NCBI GenBank assembly: GCA_004380135.1
Contig: QXCR01000284.1
Span: 1-23,142, forward strand
DNA: 23,142 nt
Direction of reading: 5' to 3'
Source: Stemphylium vesicarium
Lineage: Eukaryota; Ascomycota; Dothideomycetes; Pleosporales; Pleosporaceae
In this document: in pieces, positions 8,928-20,083 of the stretch
Numbering within the stretch: the first letter of the stretch is position 1
Layout of the letters: each line of letters opens with the position of its first letter
Program-made: the position numbers and the translations under genes
Notes under the pieces: generated by a model
Databases searched by the model: none
What the model saw: only the letters and a program-made list of their open reading frames with translations
What the model was told of the DNA's origin: nothing

Positions 8928-8935
8928 ACGTCATG

Positions 8936-9746
8936 CCTCGTGCTGCGTAGCGTGGGCGTGCACTGCTGAATGGTCTCTCGTCTCTGCGGCGCCGCACAGC
9001 CCCTAACGTTAGTTATCCGGCGGATTTCACCGAACCACACTAAGCGTATGACTGCAGCATCTATGTATAATAAGCTTCCGTACTGCACAACTACTCGTGC
9101 GACTGGCTATGTCGGACTCAGCCACTTGTCTAAGCTTGGAACTCACTCAGGGTGACCGCACGTTAGCGCTACCGTAAGCCTAACGCAGCAGCACAGTTAG
9201 CTTATTGGGTGCGCGCTACTATCTAGCTGTCATAGCCTCTTGTATTCCCGGTATCGGTCTAACCTCTACGGCGAGCTGCTCCACCAGCGTCATCAGGTCT
9301 CTGATCTTCTGTTCAGTGACAGCTTGCTCGCCTGCTGTAGCACCCGTTTAGGGTGATTATGCACAGTTGTGGAAGAAGCAGACTATTAAACATTCCAAAC
9401 TAGGGAACCTAAAGTAAGCTAGAAAAGATTAATTAGCATAGAGATAGGATTGTGGCCGCTAGTAATAAATTAACTAGAATATACTATGCATTATTAAACA
9501 TTATTTAAACACGGCTATAATATAAAATAATTATAATTATTACCCTATTAACCTATTTTCGTTATACTACGGGATAGATAGATGCTTATTATGCGATTCT
9601 AGTAAGATTGTTTCTAGCTTCCTCTATATCTCTAGTATAGTATATAATACACTTAAGTTTACTATTAGAACTAGTAGCTACCTTATACTAATAAGGTACT
9701 CCTTTTTCTCGTGTAATAAGGAGAGTAAAGCGTTTTCCCTAAGCAC
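8936..9746. other. Spacer with a short coiled-coil-like frame, then TA-rich tract
   Basis: 8936-9200 is moderate-GC sequence with overlapping short frames on both strands and no recognisable product. On the minus strand 9347-9219 is open for 42 codons (GEQAVTEQKIRDLMTLVEQL, then AVEVRPIPG), a helix-like piece bounded by TAA and TAG that could be a fragment of a larger mutated gene. From about 9400 to 9746 the sequence is TA-rich and RIP-like, downstream of the beta-propeller pseudogene. Confidence 0.4.
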
Positions 9747-10754
9747 TTAAACGTGAATTATAAGGACCTTACCACCGTCTATATGAATCCCGTTAACTAG
9801 GGCCTCTCAGACTCCAGCTGTAGTCACATAGACTATATTTTGATCCATCCACGTTCTTCTAAAGTCAGCTAAAGTCGCACTAGCAGTTAAAGATAAATTT
9901 AGTCCTCCAGCAACCAAGCTACAACTTCCGTCAAGATCGACTTATTCTAACGAGTTCTAGCTATTCTTAGCAATAAATGCAACCCCGTTCGTAGATATAG
10001 TAAAGTCGTCTCCTAGTAGATTGTTCGCGATGATCTCGTATAGTCCAGAAGCTTAACTAGTAGACGTGTCAATTTAAACACGGCAAAACAGCCCTTTAAT
10101 AGTATTTACGTAATACGTATAACTCCCTAAGACTTAGATCCCGTTAATACCTAAGGTTAGAGGCACGCGTCTAGCTAGCTTTATTATCGCGTCCTTAAGT
10201 ACTACTTCGTGCTTCCCTATCTATATATTTAGGCGCTAGACTAGACCCTAAACTAAGTCTAAGATTAAGATAGTGCCTTCTCTATAGTTTAACGTTATTA
10301 AACTATTTAGAAAACCTGCTTCTAGGAGTTTTTTAATTTCTATAATCTTTTCGCATTTTCCGCCCTAGTTAAAGTCTAGCTACTAAGCGGAATAGCTCGC
10401 AGGATCTGATGCGGCACGAGCAATTAAGTAATTGCCCGCGACAAACACAAAGACGTCAGGAGCCACCTCCGTGATCCCGAGCAGGCTAAGAGCATGCGCC
10501 TCGTCTTCGAGGTTTTTGACGAGTGTTGCGGTGTTGTAAAATGGGTCGACATGGTAGATTTCGGGCCGGTCGAGGAGTGTGACGAGAAGATTTCCGTTTA
10601 AGCGAACAGCGACATTCTCTACCTAGGTGCCATTACTAAACTAGAAGACTATGTAGATGGAGCTTTAAGATTAAAATGGCAGCCTAGCTACCACTATAAG
10701 TAGAAATCGCAAGAGTAAGAAAACAAAAACTATAAAGGCACTAAAGTAACGCAT
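9747..10754 (-). pseudogene. SMP-30/gluconolactonase-like secreted beta-propeller, RIP-inactivated
   Basis: From ATG 10754 to TAA 9749-9747 the minus strand holds exactly 336 codons in one frame with no indels but about sixteen internal stops, nearly all TAG/TAA in place of Gln or Trp codons. It opens with a hydrophobic signal-peptide-like stretch (MRYFSAFIVFVFLLLRFLLI). The clean middle contains ENVAVRLNGNLLVTLLDRPE, YHVDPFYNTATLV, LLGITEVAPDVFVFVAGNY. Later come EAGFLNSL, LGINGI, YYVNTIKGLFCRV, YEIIANNLLGDDF, YVTTAG and, at the end, VNGIHIDGGKVLIIHV. This order and spacing match the fungal SMP-30/gluconolactonase-like six-bladed propeller proteins, often found near secondary-metabolite genes. 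The substrate is unknown in most members. The 5' and 3' thirds are more mutated than 10385-10620. The family assignment is firm; function is lost. Confidence 0.88.
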
Positions 10755-10979
10755 TATAAACCAGAGATGTGATGGCGAGGATGCAGAATATCACTTCTCT
10801 AATTTGCATTTATACGCCGCAGAAATTATATGGCTACTTATCAGATGCAATTCTCGTTAGTCGTCACGCTCTAGGGCGCTTATTTTCTCACGCTAGCGCT
10901 GGTGTAAGCCAAATCTAAAGAGCGTCCGGGCGCAGCCACTAGAACCCGTGGTCGAAGTTGTTTATGACCGCACGGCCCC
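10755..10979. other. Upstream region of the propeller pseudogene
   Basis: About 225 bp between the start of the mutated propeller gene and the target duplication of hAT D. It is moderate-GC with no reading frame I can support and presumably held the promoter of the minus-strand gene. Confidence 0.35.
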
Positions 10980-11003
10980 TATGCCTCCAGCGTCTCCATC
11001 AGC

Positions 11004-11116
11004 CAGTACTACTGCTACTGGTAGGCTCAGTTAGCTACTGTACTGCCTCTTGTAAAGTGAACTACTGACTGTGCTGACAAAAAGGGAGGCCCTTACTATC
11101 AGTAGCAGTAGTACTG
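11004..11116. repeat. Exact 17-bp subterminal inverted repeat in hAT D
   Basis: CAGTACTACTGCTACTG (11004-11020) and its exact reverse complement CAGTAGCAGTAGTACTG (11100-11116) lie just inside the left end of D, with many further CAGTA/TACTG words between. Subterminal motif clusters of this kind are typical transposase-binding regions of hAT elements; that role is inferred. Confidence 0.8.
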
Positions 11117-11129
11117 CTGCACGAGCCAC

Positions 11130-13771
11130 CTACTGGCAGTAGGAGCTCTCTGATTGGCCGAAGGAGCTGCTTGCCCGTGAAGGAGCGCTGAAGGAGTCAC
11201 TAGCTTGAGAAGCAGCCACTCTCCCGAGCTGATATTTATCGGCTTTTTTCACTAAAATCTCGAGATCGTTGAGTGAGCTCTTTACAACGCCGTGCCTTAG
11301 CTAGCTTTTTTATAGTTATATAGCTTCGATTATAGTGCCTCTAAGCTTATTACGATCGTCGCTTATTATTTATTAGGCTTTACTAAACGAGCGCTCGCAC
11401 TCGTAGCTAGTAGAGAGGATCGATAAGTAGTCGCCGGCGATTTAGAAAAGGATAGGATAACGCTTACGGCCGACTTAAAGCCACCAGGCCCAGGGATCGT
11501 TAGAGTTAAGTAGGAGCAACTTAGTCTTGCTTCCGCTAGTATAGTCAAATAGTAGCGAGTTAAAATACTCGTCAAGCTGGCTTACTCGCTTCGTACGCTT
11601 GCCTTTGGCGTTGGTAAGTAGGTGGAGGTCAACCTCCATCGTGCGCTCGTACAGAGTATTGTTGCCGCCACCTGCGAGCTTCCAGCGACTTAGAGCTGGT
11701 AGATAGAGCTCATCCTCGGCCTCTTCGGCTGCCTCCGTATACTACTTAAAGACTCGTCGGATAGAGGTCTCCGCCTTGCGATACCAGTGCGGAAAGTGCT
11801 TCCACTACGTCTTAAACCAGCCGAGGCGGAGCTTAGGATGGAGCGCGGTGGCTACAGCGTAAAAGCTAACGTCGGGTTGTAGGAGTACGAGGTCAAAGTA
11901 ACTATTAAGCTTTACTTTACCGTACGAGACTATAGATTCGAAATATTAATTTCTTTATATATGTAGGCGCTCGCTTGCCTCGTCGTAGTGTGCCCACAGA
12001 GCTTAGAGGTTAGGCAAAGTTTGCCATAGTGATCCGAAACTAGAGACGCTCGTGGAGCCCTCTAGGCGCTTCGTGAGCTCGTACGGAGCTTATAGAAAGT
12101 CTACAAGTTTAGTAACATCGTCCTAATCGTCGTTAGAGAGCGCGTTAGTGATAGGGCTATAGTCAAGCTCGTTGGGTTGTTCGTGACGGAGATGCTAGAT
12201 GAAGCGTTTAATAGAGTCCTTGAGCTCAAGGTAATAAAGGAGTATGAGATAAACTAAGTGCTAGCGTACGCCTCTAGCTTGCCGCAATTGCAGCGTGTTA
12301 TAAGTATACAAAACCTCGTCGTCGTCGTCCATTTACATTAATAGGAATAGCTCGCGGCGCTTATAGGATACACACACTACATTTACGAAGTTATATAGCT
12401 TACCTATAATACTAAGCTCTTGGAATTTTTAAAACTAATCTTTTAAAGTAGTAGTAGCTATCTTCTCTTCTTAGTAGCTTACTCTATTACTATATATTAT
12501 TACCTTAACTACGAGGTTAATTATATAGCCTATATAGTATATGCGGTTATTAGCTAAGATATTAATATTTAGATAAAGATTAAGGCTCTTAATAAGCTCG
12601 CCATCGTTGCTCGTCGCGTTATCACCTATAAAGCAGTGGAATTTCGAAGCGATCGTATATCTATCGAGTGCGGCGCGTACGACAGAGCCTTGGGTAGCTC
12701 CAGTATGGTCTCCGTACAAGTTTTCGAAGGCGATCAATATATCTCTCTGTTGGAATCGAGCATCTACAGCATCGTCAGAATCTTTGGTGTTGCAATTGTT
12801 CTGACACGCTAGCGCTATCGCCTACTCTATTAGGTATAGCGGTTACTCTATAGGGTAGCGGGGTCGGACTTACTGGCAAAGTGAGCTACAACACCGAGGA
12901 AGCTTAGGTAGTTAGATGACGTCCACACATTGACGCTTATACTAATCCTTAACAACGACAACGCTAGAAGCTAAGTAACCTTAATAGTTCTACCCTCTAA
13001 AGTCCTTAGAATATAACTACGCATTATTGTGCTTAAATTTAGTAGCGCTAGAAGGAGACTACTATAGTTCTAGGTAAGTAAACCTTAAAGTACTAGTAAT
13101 ACTATATTACTAAAGCTAACGTCCTTTAAGATTACCTAGTCTAATAAGGCGCTTTATAGAGCCTCCTCCTACTACGGCATATAAGATATAATCGTACCTA
13201 AGCCTACTACCTTTGCTACTTTGAACGGCGACGAAAAACTTGGCCTTAGGGTGACTTCTAGCAGTAGGCCGGTGGCAGGATCAATCTAGTGAACTTTAAC
13301 TATGTGGTTAGTAATATAAGCAGTACTATTAACAATTTTAGCGTCCGAAGTCTCTCTAGCAAGATAGTAGAGTCAGCAAAGCCAGAGCTTTGTTAGAGTC
13401 GTTTTAGATGGCCGAAAGTACTCTAACTCGACACCATATTTCCATATGGGTGAGCTCTTTTTGTCGCTAAGGAGAGCGCTCTTGTGCCTTACTTTATAGC
13501 CCACGCGCAAGGTTAGAAGCTACTTGCTATTAAGGTATATATAGTTAAAATCGACCGGAAATCGCTCGCCCACAACACGAAATTTCTCCTCAGGATACGC
13601 ATAGGTGGCCTCCACCAAGGTGGTCACCGAGGTGCTTAAAAAGCCTGGTAATGGAGGTGTTTAGGCGCGAGCTTTGGCAAACCTCTTGCTGCCAGCAGAG
13701 TGAAAAATAGGTGCAACATCGCTGGCAATAGAGGCAGCTTGCGACTATGATAAGCGAGATAGGCGATTCAT
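11130..13771 (-). pseudogene. hAT transposase of element D (859 codons, one intron, RIP stops)
   Basis: The frame runs from ATG 13771 to TAG 11132-11130. After removal of a 65-bp intron it is 859 codons with no frameshift. The N-terminal part has a BED-type zinc finger remnant: SPIWKYGVELEY at about residue 107, WLC..., a lost second Cys, then TNHIVKVH. The catalytic region follows, with SVNVWTSSNYLSFLGVVAHF before the intron and ENLYGDHTGATQGSVV, FHCFIGDNATSND and RIYYIGYIINLVVKVI (RCxGHxxNL in the family) after it. Downstream come YAVATALHPKLRLGWFKT and the dimerisation region (LSILSTSYECERSFSKA, then DDRNKLRGT, VVKSSLNDLE). The C-terminal tail is Ser-rich. Many TAG/TAA codons and H-to-Y and C-to-Y changes fit CpA/TpG to TpA. 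The enzyme would have excised and inserted D in the nucleus; it is dead now. Confidence 0.92.
12809..12873 (-). other. Candidate 65-bp intron in the hAT D transposase
   Basis: On the minus strand the donor is GTAAGT (12873-12868), a CTAAT branch-site match lies about 25 bases before the end, and the acceptor is TAG (possibly a mutated CAG). Removing it joins the LGVVAHFA block to the block leading into ENLYGDHTGAT in phase, which fits the distance between these motifs in hAT transposases. A CAG eight bases further would put the frame out of phase, so I prefer the TAG. Confidence 0.6.
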
Positions 13772-14157
13772 GATGTATAGGAGAGTAGATTTTCGAAGAT
13801 AGGATAAGGTTAGAAAGATAGAATAAGATAGAAATAATTTAGTAAGTTATCCTCTACCACCTCTACCGCCCCTATTACCTCTACTAGAATAATAACGTAA
13901 CGCGTTGCGCGCTCTTATTAGAAGTTACGTATAGTTTACTAATAAAAGGAGATAGTTATAGGCCGCCTAGCGCCTCTACCCGCGTAAATTTTCTTCCCTA
14001 AGTTACACTATAGTAGCGCAATACTACTACTCCTAAATTATTACTACTACGGCTACTATACTATACCTTATAATAGCTCACTACTTACTGCTTATTAAGC
14101 AGTACCACAGCACAGTATGCTGTAGTAGTGCTGGCTGTTGGAGACGCTGTATGCCTC

Positions 14158-14372
14158 GCAGGTAAGCAACTTAGACAATAGGTATGCGCTAAGAACACAA
14201 ACCAAGTGGCGAAATCCGAAGTGGATTTCAGTCAGCGATGTAAGCGGGATCGGCTTCGCCAAAGCCTTGTCTAATCAAAACGATACAGTAGGCACCGTCG
14301 AAGAGTTCCAAAACTAATAGTGGTGACTCCAGCCAAGTACAGTACTGTACCAATGCCTACAGTATTATACCG
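14158..14372. other. Spacer between hAT D and MITE copy 2
   Basis: About 215 bp of moderate-GC sequence with a small palindromic cluster (agtacagtactgtac near 14337). It shows no coding frame and no terminal repeats. Confidence 0.4.
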
Positions 14373-14374
14373 TA

Positions 14375-14652
14375 CACTCTCATGCACTTGCAGCTTCCGG
14401 TTTCTGTAAGCAGGCGACTTTTGGTCCCATGCTAAGCCTTTCTCGATTGGTCGTGACCTTACCTAAATAGTGCTAGCTTTCGTCAGCATTGCCATGAGTC
14501 AATCTTCTGCTCGGTGTTCGGACCAATCGAATTGAGATATCTACAAAGTCTAAGCCTTTTCAGAGCAAGTGTATACTAGACGAATCGATGCCCCGTGCGC
14601 AATGACAACTGAGCCGCGTGTGCAAAGCGGAAGCTGCAAGTGCATGAGAGTG
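14375..14652 (+). mobile_element. TA-flanked MITE copy 2 (278 bp)
   Basis: This has the same terminal inverted repeats as the copy at 8342, TA at 14373-14374 and 14653-14654, and the same internal order of sequence. Perfect ends (CACTCTCATGCACTTGCAGC and inverse) contrast with a diverged middle (for example around the CGATTG and CAATCGAATT segments), so the ends are under constraint or were homogenised. The element has no coding capacity. Confidence 0.92.
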
Positions 14653-14654
14653 TA

Positions 14655-15086
14655 CTTCTGTGACCTCGCAAGCCTCGCCTGGACGAAATAACTGAGTGAT
14701 CACGTAGATCCTCGTATGCTAGGCGTTTTTGCTGTGAACGAGGCTGTTATATTTACGAGGCGTACAGTCGCTTGTGAGCATGCTACAAGGATTCATGCCG
14801 AGTGCTCGGGGCGAGTGGTTAGGATGATTAGCAATAGAGTCTATTTTGATGTGACATCAATAGTGCGATTTAAGAAAGCTCGGTGTCTGGTTTTTAGATC
14901 TAGAGCTCCGTATGCCGAGTAGTGAGACACTACTTGGGATAAAGGTGCTACACACGTGTATTACTCTGTACCTCCTATTCTATTAAGCGGATCGTAAGTG
15001 TTATATTTAGCTACCTAATATACTATTTTGTTAATTTAGCTTTTAGTCCTACAAAATAATAAAGAATAATCTAGATAAGACTCTTT
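14655..15086. other. Spacer left of the Copia element
   Basis: No recognised gene. A 68-codon plus frame (14716-14922) has no family resemblance or supporting context that I can see. The last 100 bp are TA-rich. The five bases before the LTR (tcttt) do not match those after the other LTR. Confidence 0.4.
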
Positions 15087-15227
15087 TGTGGGAACAGAGA
15101 AGAGGAGAGAGAAAGTTGTTCGATTGAGAGAGCTACACAGAGCGATTATATACATGAGTGGAGTTTCTAGAGCATTCTAGATCAGCAAGTAATACATGAT
15201 CACGGGAATAAGGTGCTAAGGCTAACA
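15087..15227 (-). repeat. Copia 3' LTR (left), 141 bp
   Basis: Starts TG and ends CA on the plus strand. It differs from the other LTR at 6 of 141 positions, all transitions. Here three sites carry the mutated base (AATAAGG, GCTAAGG, CTAACA), each explained by CpA or TpG becoming TpA. There is no indel. Confidence 0.96.
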
Positions 15228-15236
15228 TACCCCCTA
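15228..15236 (-). other. Polypurine tract of the Copia element
   Basis: On the minus strand the sequence directly before the 3' LTR is CTTAGGGGGTA. The G-run is the expected plus-strand primer remnant for reverse transcription, and its position against the LTR edge confirms the element's orientation. Confidence 0.75.
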
Positions 15237-15331
15237 AGGTATCTATATTAGATAGAGACCTTATAAATAAAGTAAAGTATAGGGAATATTAAAAGAGAGA
15301 AATAGTTGCGCGCGCTACGCAGTTAATCTAG

Positions 15332-18300
15332 CTAACTAAGAGGTATAGGATAAGGAGAGTCCTTAATAATAAGGTAATAAATATCTTTTAGGCTAAGCTA
15401 GCGTATAAAGTTCTTATACTTCTATTAAGAAAGTAGCTTAGTAAAGCTATTAGTAGGCATCTTAGTAGTAGGCTTCTATTTAATATTAATTCTTCCATTT
15501 TCCACCTCTTGGCGGAGCCACATCTAATAGATATTAACGTGACGAAGCTTGGTTTGAATTCAATCAGCGTCGCCTTGTACGAGGCGTACAGTCTAAGCAT
15601 TGTCACACCAAAGAGACTTCTTAGTGTGAAGCATGAAGCCAATATTGCGGCAGAATCGATCCCAATATTGTGATTCAACGCCAGCAGCGGAGAGAGCGTA
15701 GAGCTCTGCTTCAGTCGTAGAACGAGTGACTGATCGAAGCACAGTAGCTTTCCAGTCAATAGGCATGCCGTAAAGCATGAAGACATATCCAGCAGATGAT
15801 CGACGAGTCTCTTCGTCGTCCCCGAATGATGCGTCAGCAGCACCAAAGAACGTAGGCATTGTTGACACTGTTGAGTCGATCTTTGTTGCAAACGTCTGAG
15901 TAGGCTCACCCCCTCGAGCACTGATGGCCAGGTATCTAGTACCATACAGGTATTGCCATACGTGCTTGATCTCAGAGAGGTGAACGGGTCCTAGATTGAT
16001 CAGGAATCGTGAAAGGATGGAGTGAGCGTGTGCGACGTTAGGACGCGTTATAATCTTAATGTACGCTAGGTTGCCTATAAGCTATTAGTAGGTCTTCGTA
16101 TTTAATAGTTTAGATACTCTATTATAGGGTAATAGCCTTAAGGTAGATAAGAGAGGCGTAGATAGGTATTTTCTATTAGCATAGATAAGATTAAACTTAG
16201 TATAGACCTTATTAATAAATATATCTTAGATAAGGTATAGCTAGTAGCTAGTAAGGATACGCTTAACTTAGATACTAAGAAACTATTTAATATTGCTTAT
16301 TTAGCGTAGGCTATAGAGCTTAATAAGCTATTATTTAAGCTTCTTAAAATCCTCTTAGTAGTTAGGGTAATAGAGAATAATAATATTATCTGTATAAAAG
16401 AATAGAATTATCTAATTATTTATCTAAAGGTATAGGAATCTTTAAATAAGGTGTAGGCTAAGCTTTTATAGTAAAGCTTAGAAGTGTAGAGCCTATAAGC
16501 GTGGAGCTTCCTTTAAGCTATATAGGGCGCGCAAAAGTTAGAGAGTCTAGCTATATCTATCCTAGAATCCGTCTGGGGTTCTCACATAGAGAGCACGATC
16601 TAGAGTAGCGTTTAGGAAAGCGTTTAGCACATTATATTATATTGCCTTAAGGTTAAAGGCACATGCAAGAGCTATAAGAGCTTAGAAAAGTTAAGTAGCA
16701 AGAGTGGCTACGTAGGTATCGCCATACTGCTCTTATAGATCTCCACGAACGATAAGCTAAGCCTTATATTTAATAAGATATCTATCTTTATTAAATTTAT
16801 AGGTAAATACCTATATTAAGGGTATAGTATCTAATATATCTATTATTATATCTAGTTTAGCGAAGATAGCCTTCGTCTAGTAGCTATTAAATTCTACTAT
16901 AGCAGTAGCTTTGAATTGCTTTCCGTGAGCGTGACATTTCAGCTCTTTCTAATAACGTGGTAGAGGAGGAAGATCATCGCGATGGATGCGAGTAGGATCA
17001 CGCTTAATCCTAGATTATAATGCATCCGAGATAGCATCACTCGCTTGTGCAATTATAGCAGCAAACGCATAATATTTAGAGAGGTTAGAAGCTATATTAA
17101 GAAAGTGTGCCTAGTGACGTTGTCTACTAGTGATGATGTTATTCTGCGAGAGATTCAGGTCTCGTCGCTGCAGAGTATTATTCTACTGTCGATCTAGTAT
17201 ATAGATCTTAGCGTCGTTCTTATAGTTATTCCACCCCCTAGGTGTCCTATATAGAGATAGGTTAATTAAAGTAGAGGACTTCTATAATAGCTATTATTCT
17301 ACTAAATTAAGAGAAGAACTTTAATCTTATCTTTTAATAGTAGGAGTAAAAGAAGAAAAGAGAAGTTAGTAAATAGGCCTCTAAGATATAATAATTATAT
17401 TACTATTATACTCTTTCTTAGATATACTAATAGATATAGTTACTACTTCCTATTATTATTATATAGGCTAAGCTATAATAATAGTATCTTTTTTATATTC
17501 TTTCTTAGAGATATAGATAGTCTTAATAATCTAAGACTTTATAGGTAGTATTAATAACTTTTCTTTATAAAGCTTATTAATAAAGCGTATATCTTATACG
17601 CGAATAACGCGATTTAAGTAAGATAGCTATACTTAATAAGTATTTAAAGCGTTATAACCTATAAGGAATTCTTTAAGAGTGCGCTTCTCTAGTTTATCTA
17701 TCTTTAGTAGATACTTATTAAGTAAGAATCTACGGCTTCTAATAACGTGTAGTCGTGAGAGGTCTAGTCTGATGCTAGTAACTATCTCCTGTGGTGTACG
17801 CCATCCAAGAGCTTTCGTTAGAGTGACGTTGAGCAGTCTAACTGCAGTACAGATGAGCTCATTTGCCAGTGCCTTGGGCAGGCTAGCATGGATACGAATG
17901 ACTCTGGCGACTGTAACAATAACAGCCCCAGCTCTCTCCGCACCCCCCAGCTATGCTGGAGTATCAGGTGATCTCATCTCTACCTTGATACCCGCTGATG
18001 CTAGCTCTTCTTGAGCAGAGGAACCGAGGTTAGCCTCAGCTCTGCCATAGGCAACGTCTCCGTCCATGAAGACTATAGCTACCTAGTAGCCATATACTCG
18101 CTCTATCTTATTAACAAGCCGAATAAGAGCAGGAACGACCGTAGCCTTATATTGATTCCTGAGAGTACAAATCTTATAGAACTTAGTATATTCATAAACT
18201 ATATATAATGCTTATATATTGCTATTATAATAGTTATCTCTACGCTCCTAGAGTTAGATAATGTTAATAGAGATATAATAGAATAGTTAACATACTTAAT

Positions 18301-20083
18301 CTATATAAGAATAGTAGCTAATATCTTCCTTTATCTTGCCCTAAATATATAAGATATAGTTATTAGTCTATAAATCTCCTTTTCTATTTATACTTATCTT
18401 AAGGCTAGTAGTAGTATCTTGAAGGTGTTTAAGTGCCTAATAGCTTGGGTGCCCGAGAAGCTGATGCGCTCGCATCGCAGTGACAGTCTGAGGAGACTTC
18501 TCCTGGCTGGATCGTACAGCCATGCTGAGAAGCTCATGAGGAGGGCGATCAGCCTCCTTTGCATCGAGCAGCCAGTGACCATGACTGTAGTCGAGGTTGG
18601 CTACAACATTGGAGATCCTCTCTTTGTAGAGGATGTTGCGCCCTGAATCGAAATGGATGCCTGAGCGTCGGCATCGTCTAAGAGCGAATAGGTTCGTGAG
18701 AAAACCTAGTACGTACGCGACATGCGTTAGAAGGATATCCTTTTTCTAATTGCCTCATTTAACGTTAATAATTACCTCCCCCTAGGCGGCAGCCTAATAG
18801 CTAGTTACGCCTATAAGGATAACGTCTATAGGTCTAGTATTAGACATCTTACGCTAGTTAAAATAGGTTATATTATAGATATAGACGTTAGAACTAGGGT
18901 CTATAATCTATCTATTAAGTAGAGTATTACCTTTTAGTATTATAATCTATACTATATAAAATGTAGTATTTATATAATAGTCTCTATTTAAGTTATTATT
19001 ATTAATTTAATTAGTATAAGGTTGACGGCCTCTTAATTCTAGTATAGATCTCTTAGTCTAATTTTTAGCCCTATTCTTAGATATCTCCTTAGATTAATTA
19101 TAGTTTTATACTATATTAAACGTCTATTAAACGTTATTATTCTTATAGAGCTTCTTAATTCTTTTTAAAAGCTTATAATTCTTAAAAGCTATATAAATTA
19201 TATAAATAGTCGTTTTACTTAGTTAGTAACTCTTAGGACGGCCTTTTGCTATTAGGTTCAGAGTATAGCACTCTAAGGTGTTATAATAGCGGCCATAGAC
19301 GCATTTTGAACGGTTATTCGGCCTTAGATTAGTAATAGCTAGGGTAGCCTACGTACCATTCTAGGCTATAAAGCTGCCAAGAGTCCTTATATAGGTACGC
19401 TTTATCGCGATCTATTATTAGTATCGATTAATTAAGGCTTTAAGTATTAGAGGGACCTTATTATCCTCTTTATAGCTAATTATTAGAGTAAAATACTAGT
19501 TAGACTAATTAGCGTCTTCTTAGGCTTTAATAGCTTATATAAAGGCCTATTATAGACGTGTCCCTTTTATCTTGGCTATATCCTCTAATTAGTAGAGAGA
19601 CGTGATGCGAGAATATTCATTTAGCCACGTGTCCACGTTCTAATTTTTCTACTTCTGCTAAATAGTAGAGTACTATGCTAATAGCTCTAGGATTTGCTAT
19701 TAATTAGTAATCTAAAAGTAATCCTAGAGTGTTTTAAGACGTAAACGTACGTCTAGATTAAGATTAGTAATAAGGTATAGCTTTAATTAAGCTACTATCC
19801 TTATAATCTTAAAATTAATCTTACTAATAGCCTTTAGAGTTGCCCTTTAAGTATTTATCTTAATTTTCTATCTTCTCTACGCACTATCTAAAGTAGAGTC
19901 TAATAGCTTATTATTAATAGTTAGAGGTAGCTTATTTATAAAAGAATCGTAGTATTCCTATATACCTTTAATAGTAGCGAACTACTTCTTTATAGAATAC
20001 TAGAGCTTCTAATCGCTCTAATTCTTGAGGATGATTAATGCGCGACTAACGACTTGGTCGTCCAGAGCGCTTGTGGATGCCAT
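15332..20083 (-). pseudogene. Copia gag-pol polyprotein (1,584 codons, collinear, many RIP stops)
   Basis: ATG 20083 opens MASTSALDDQVVSRALIILK. Every domain I could place lies in this one frame: a Gag zinc-knuckle remnant at about residue 261 (CVYGRYYNTLEC), then NLFALRRCRRSGIHFDS and HQLLGHPSY of the GAG-pre-integrase domain (about 460-530), and the integrase end (GIKVEMRSPDTPA, stop, LGGAERAG, about 690). The reverse-transcriptase YxDD box follows as YTDN at about 1230. The RNase H domain has ADASFGDDEETRRSSAGYVF, TTEAELYAL and WCDNA (about 1410-1500), with TKLRHVNIY and a C-terminal tail after it. Stops are TAG/TAA where Gln or Trp is expected. No frameshift was needed over 4.7 kb. The last stop (TAG 15334-15332) may itself be a mutated codon. 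It encoded the particle protein and replication enzymes; it is now dead. Confidence 0.93.

Larger units (their letters stand above)
10988..14149 (-). mobile_element. Complete hAT transposon D (3,162 bp), TSD TATGCCTC
   Basis: The left end is CAGCGTCTCCATCAGCCAGT. The right end, read inward, is CAGCGTCTCCAACAGCCAGC, so the two match at all but two of about 20 bases. Identical 8-bp duplications TATGCCTC lie at 10980-10987 and 14150-14157. Almost the whole interior is one mutated transposase gene on the minus strand. The termini differ from the CAGAGNTGTCAACAA type of A, B, C and E, so D is a different hAT family. Terminal sequences are well preserved while most of the body is RIP-mutated. Confidence 0.95.

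Noticed and set aside
11366..11575. 69-codon minus-strand frame
   Set aside because: It overlaps the hAT D dimerisation region in a different frame and has no motif of its own.
12607..12804. 65-codon plus-strand frame
   Set aside because: Antisense to the catalytic block of the hAT D transposase.
15388..15945. 185-codon minus-strand frame inside the Copia element
   Set aside because: It is out of frame with gag-pol; the RNase H motifs lie in the overlapping frame 15593-15868, which is in register with ATG 20083.
17679..18014. 111-codon plus-strand frame
   Set aside because: Antisense shadow of the integrase region; the minus strand here reads GIKVEMRSPDTPA and AERAG in the gag-pol frame.
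18394..18646. Open frames on both strands
   Set aside because: They cover the pre-integrase part of gag-pol (HQLLGHPSY) in other frames.
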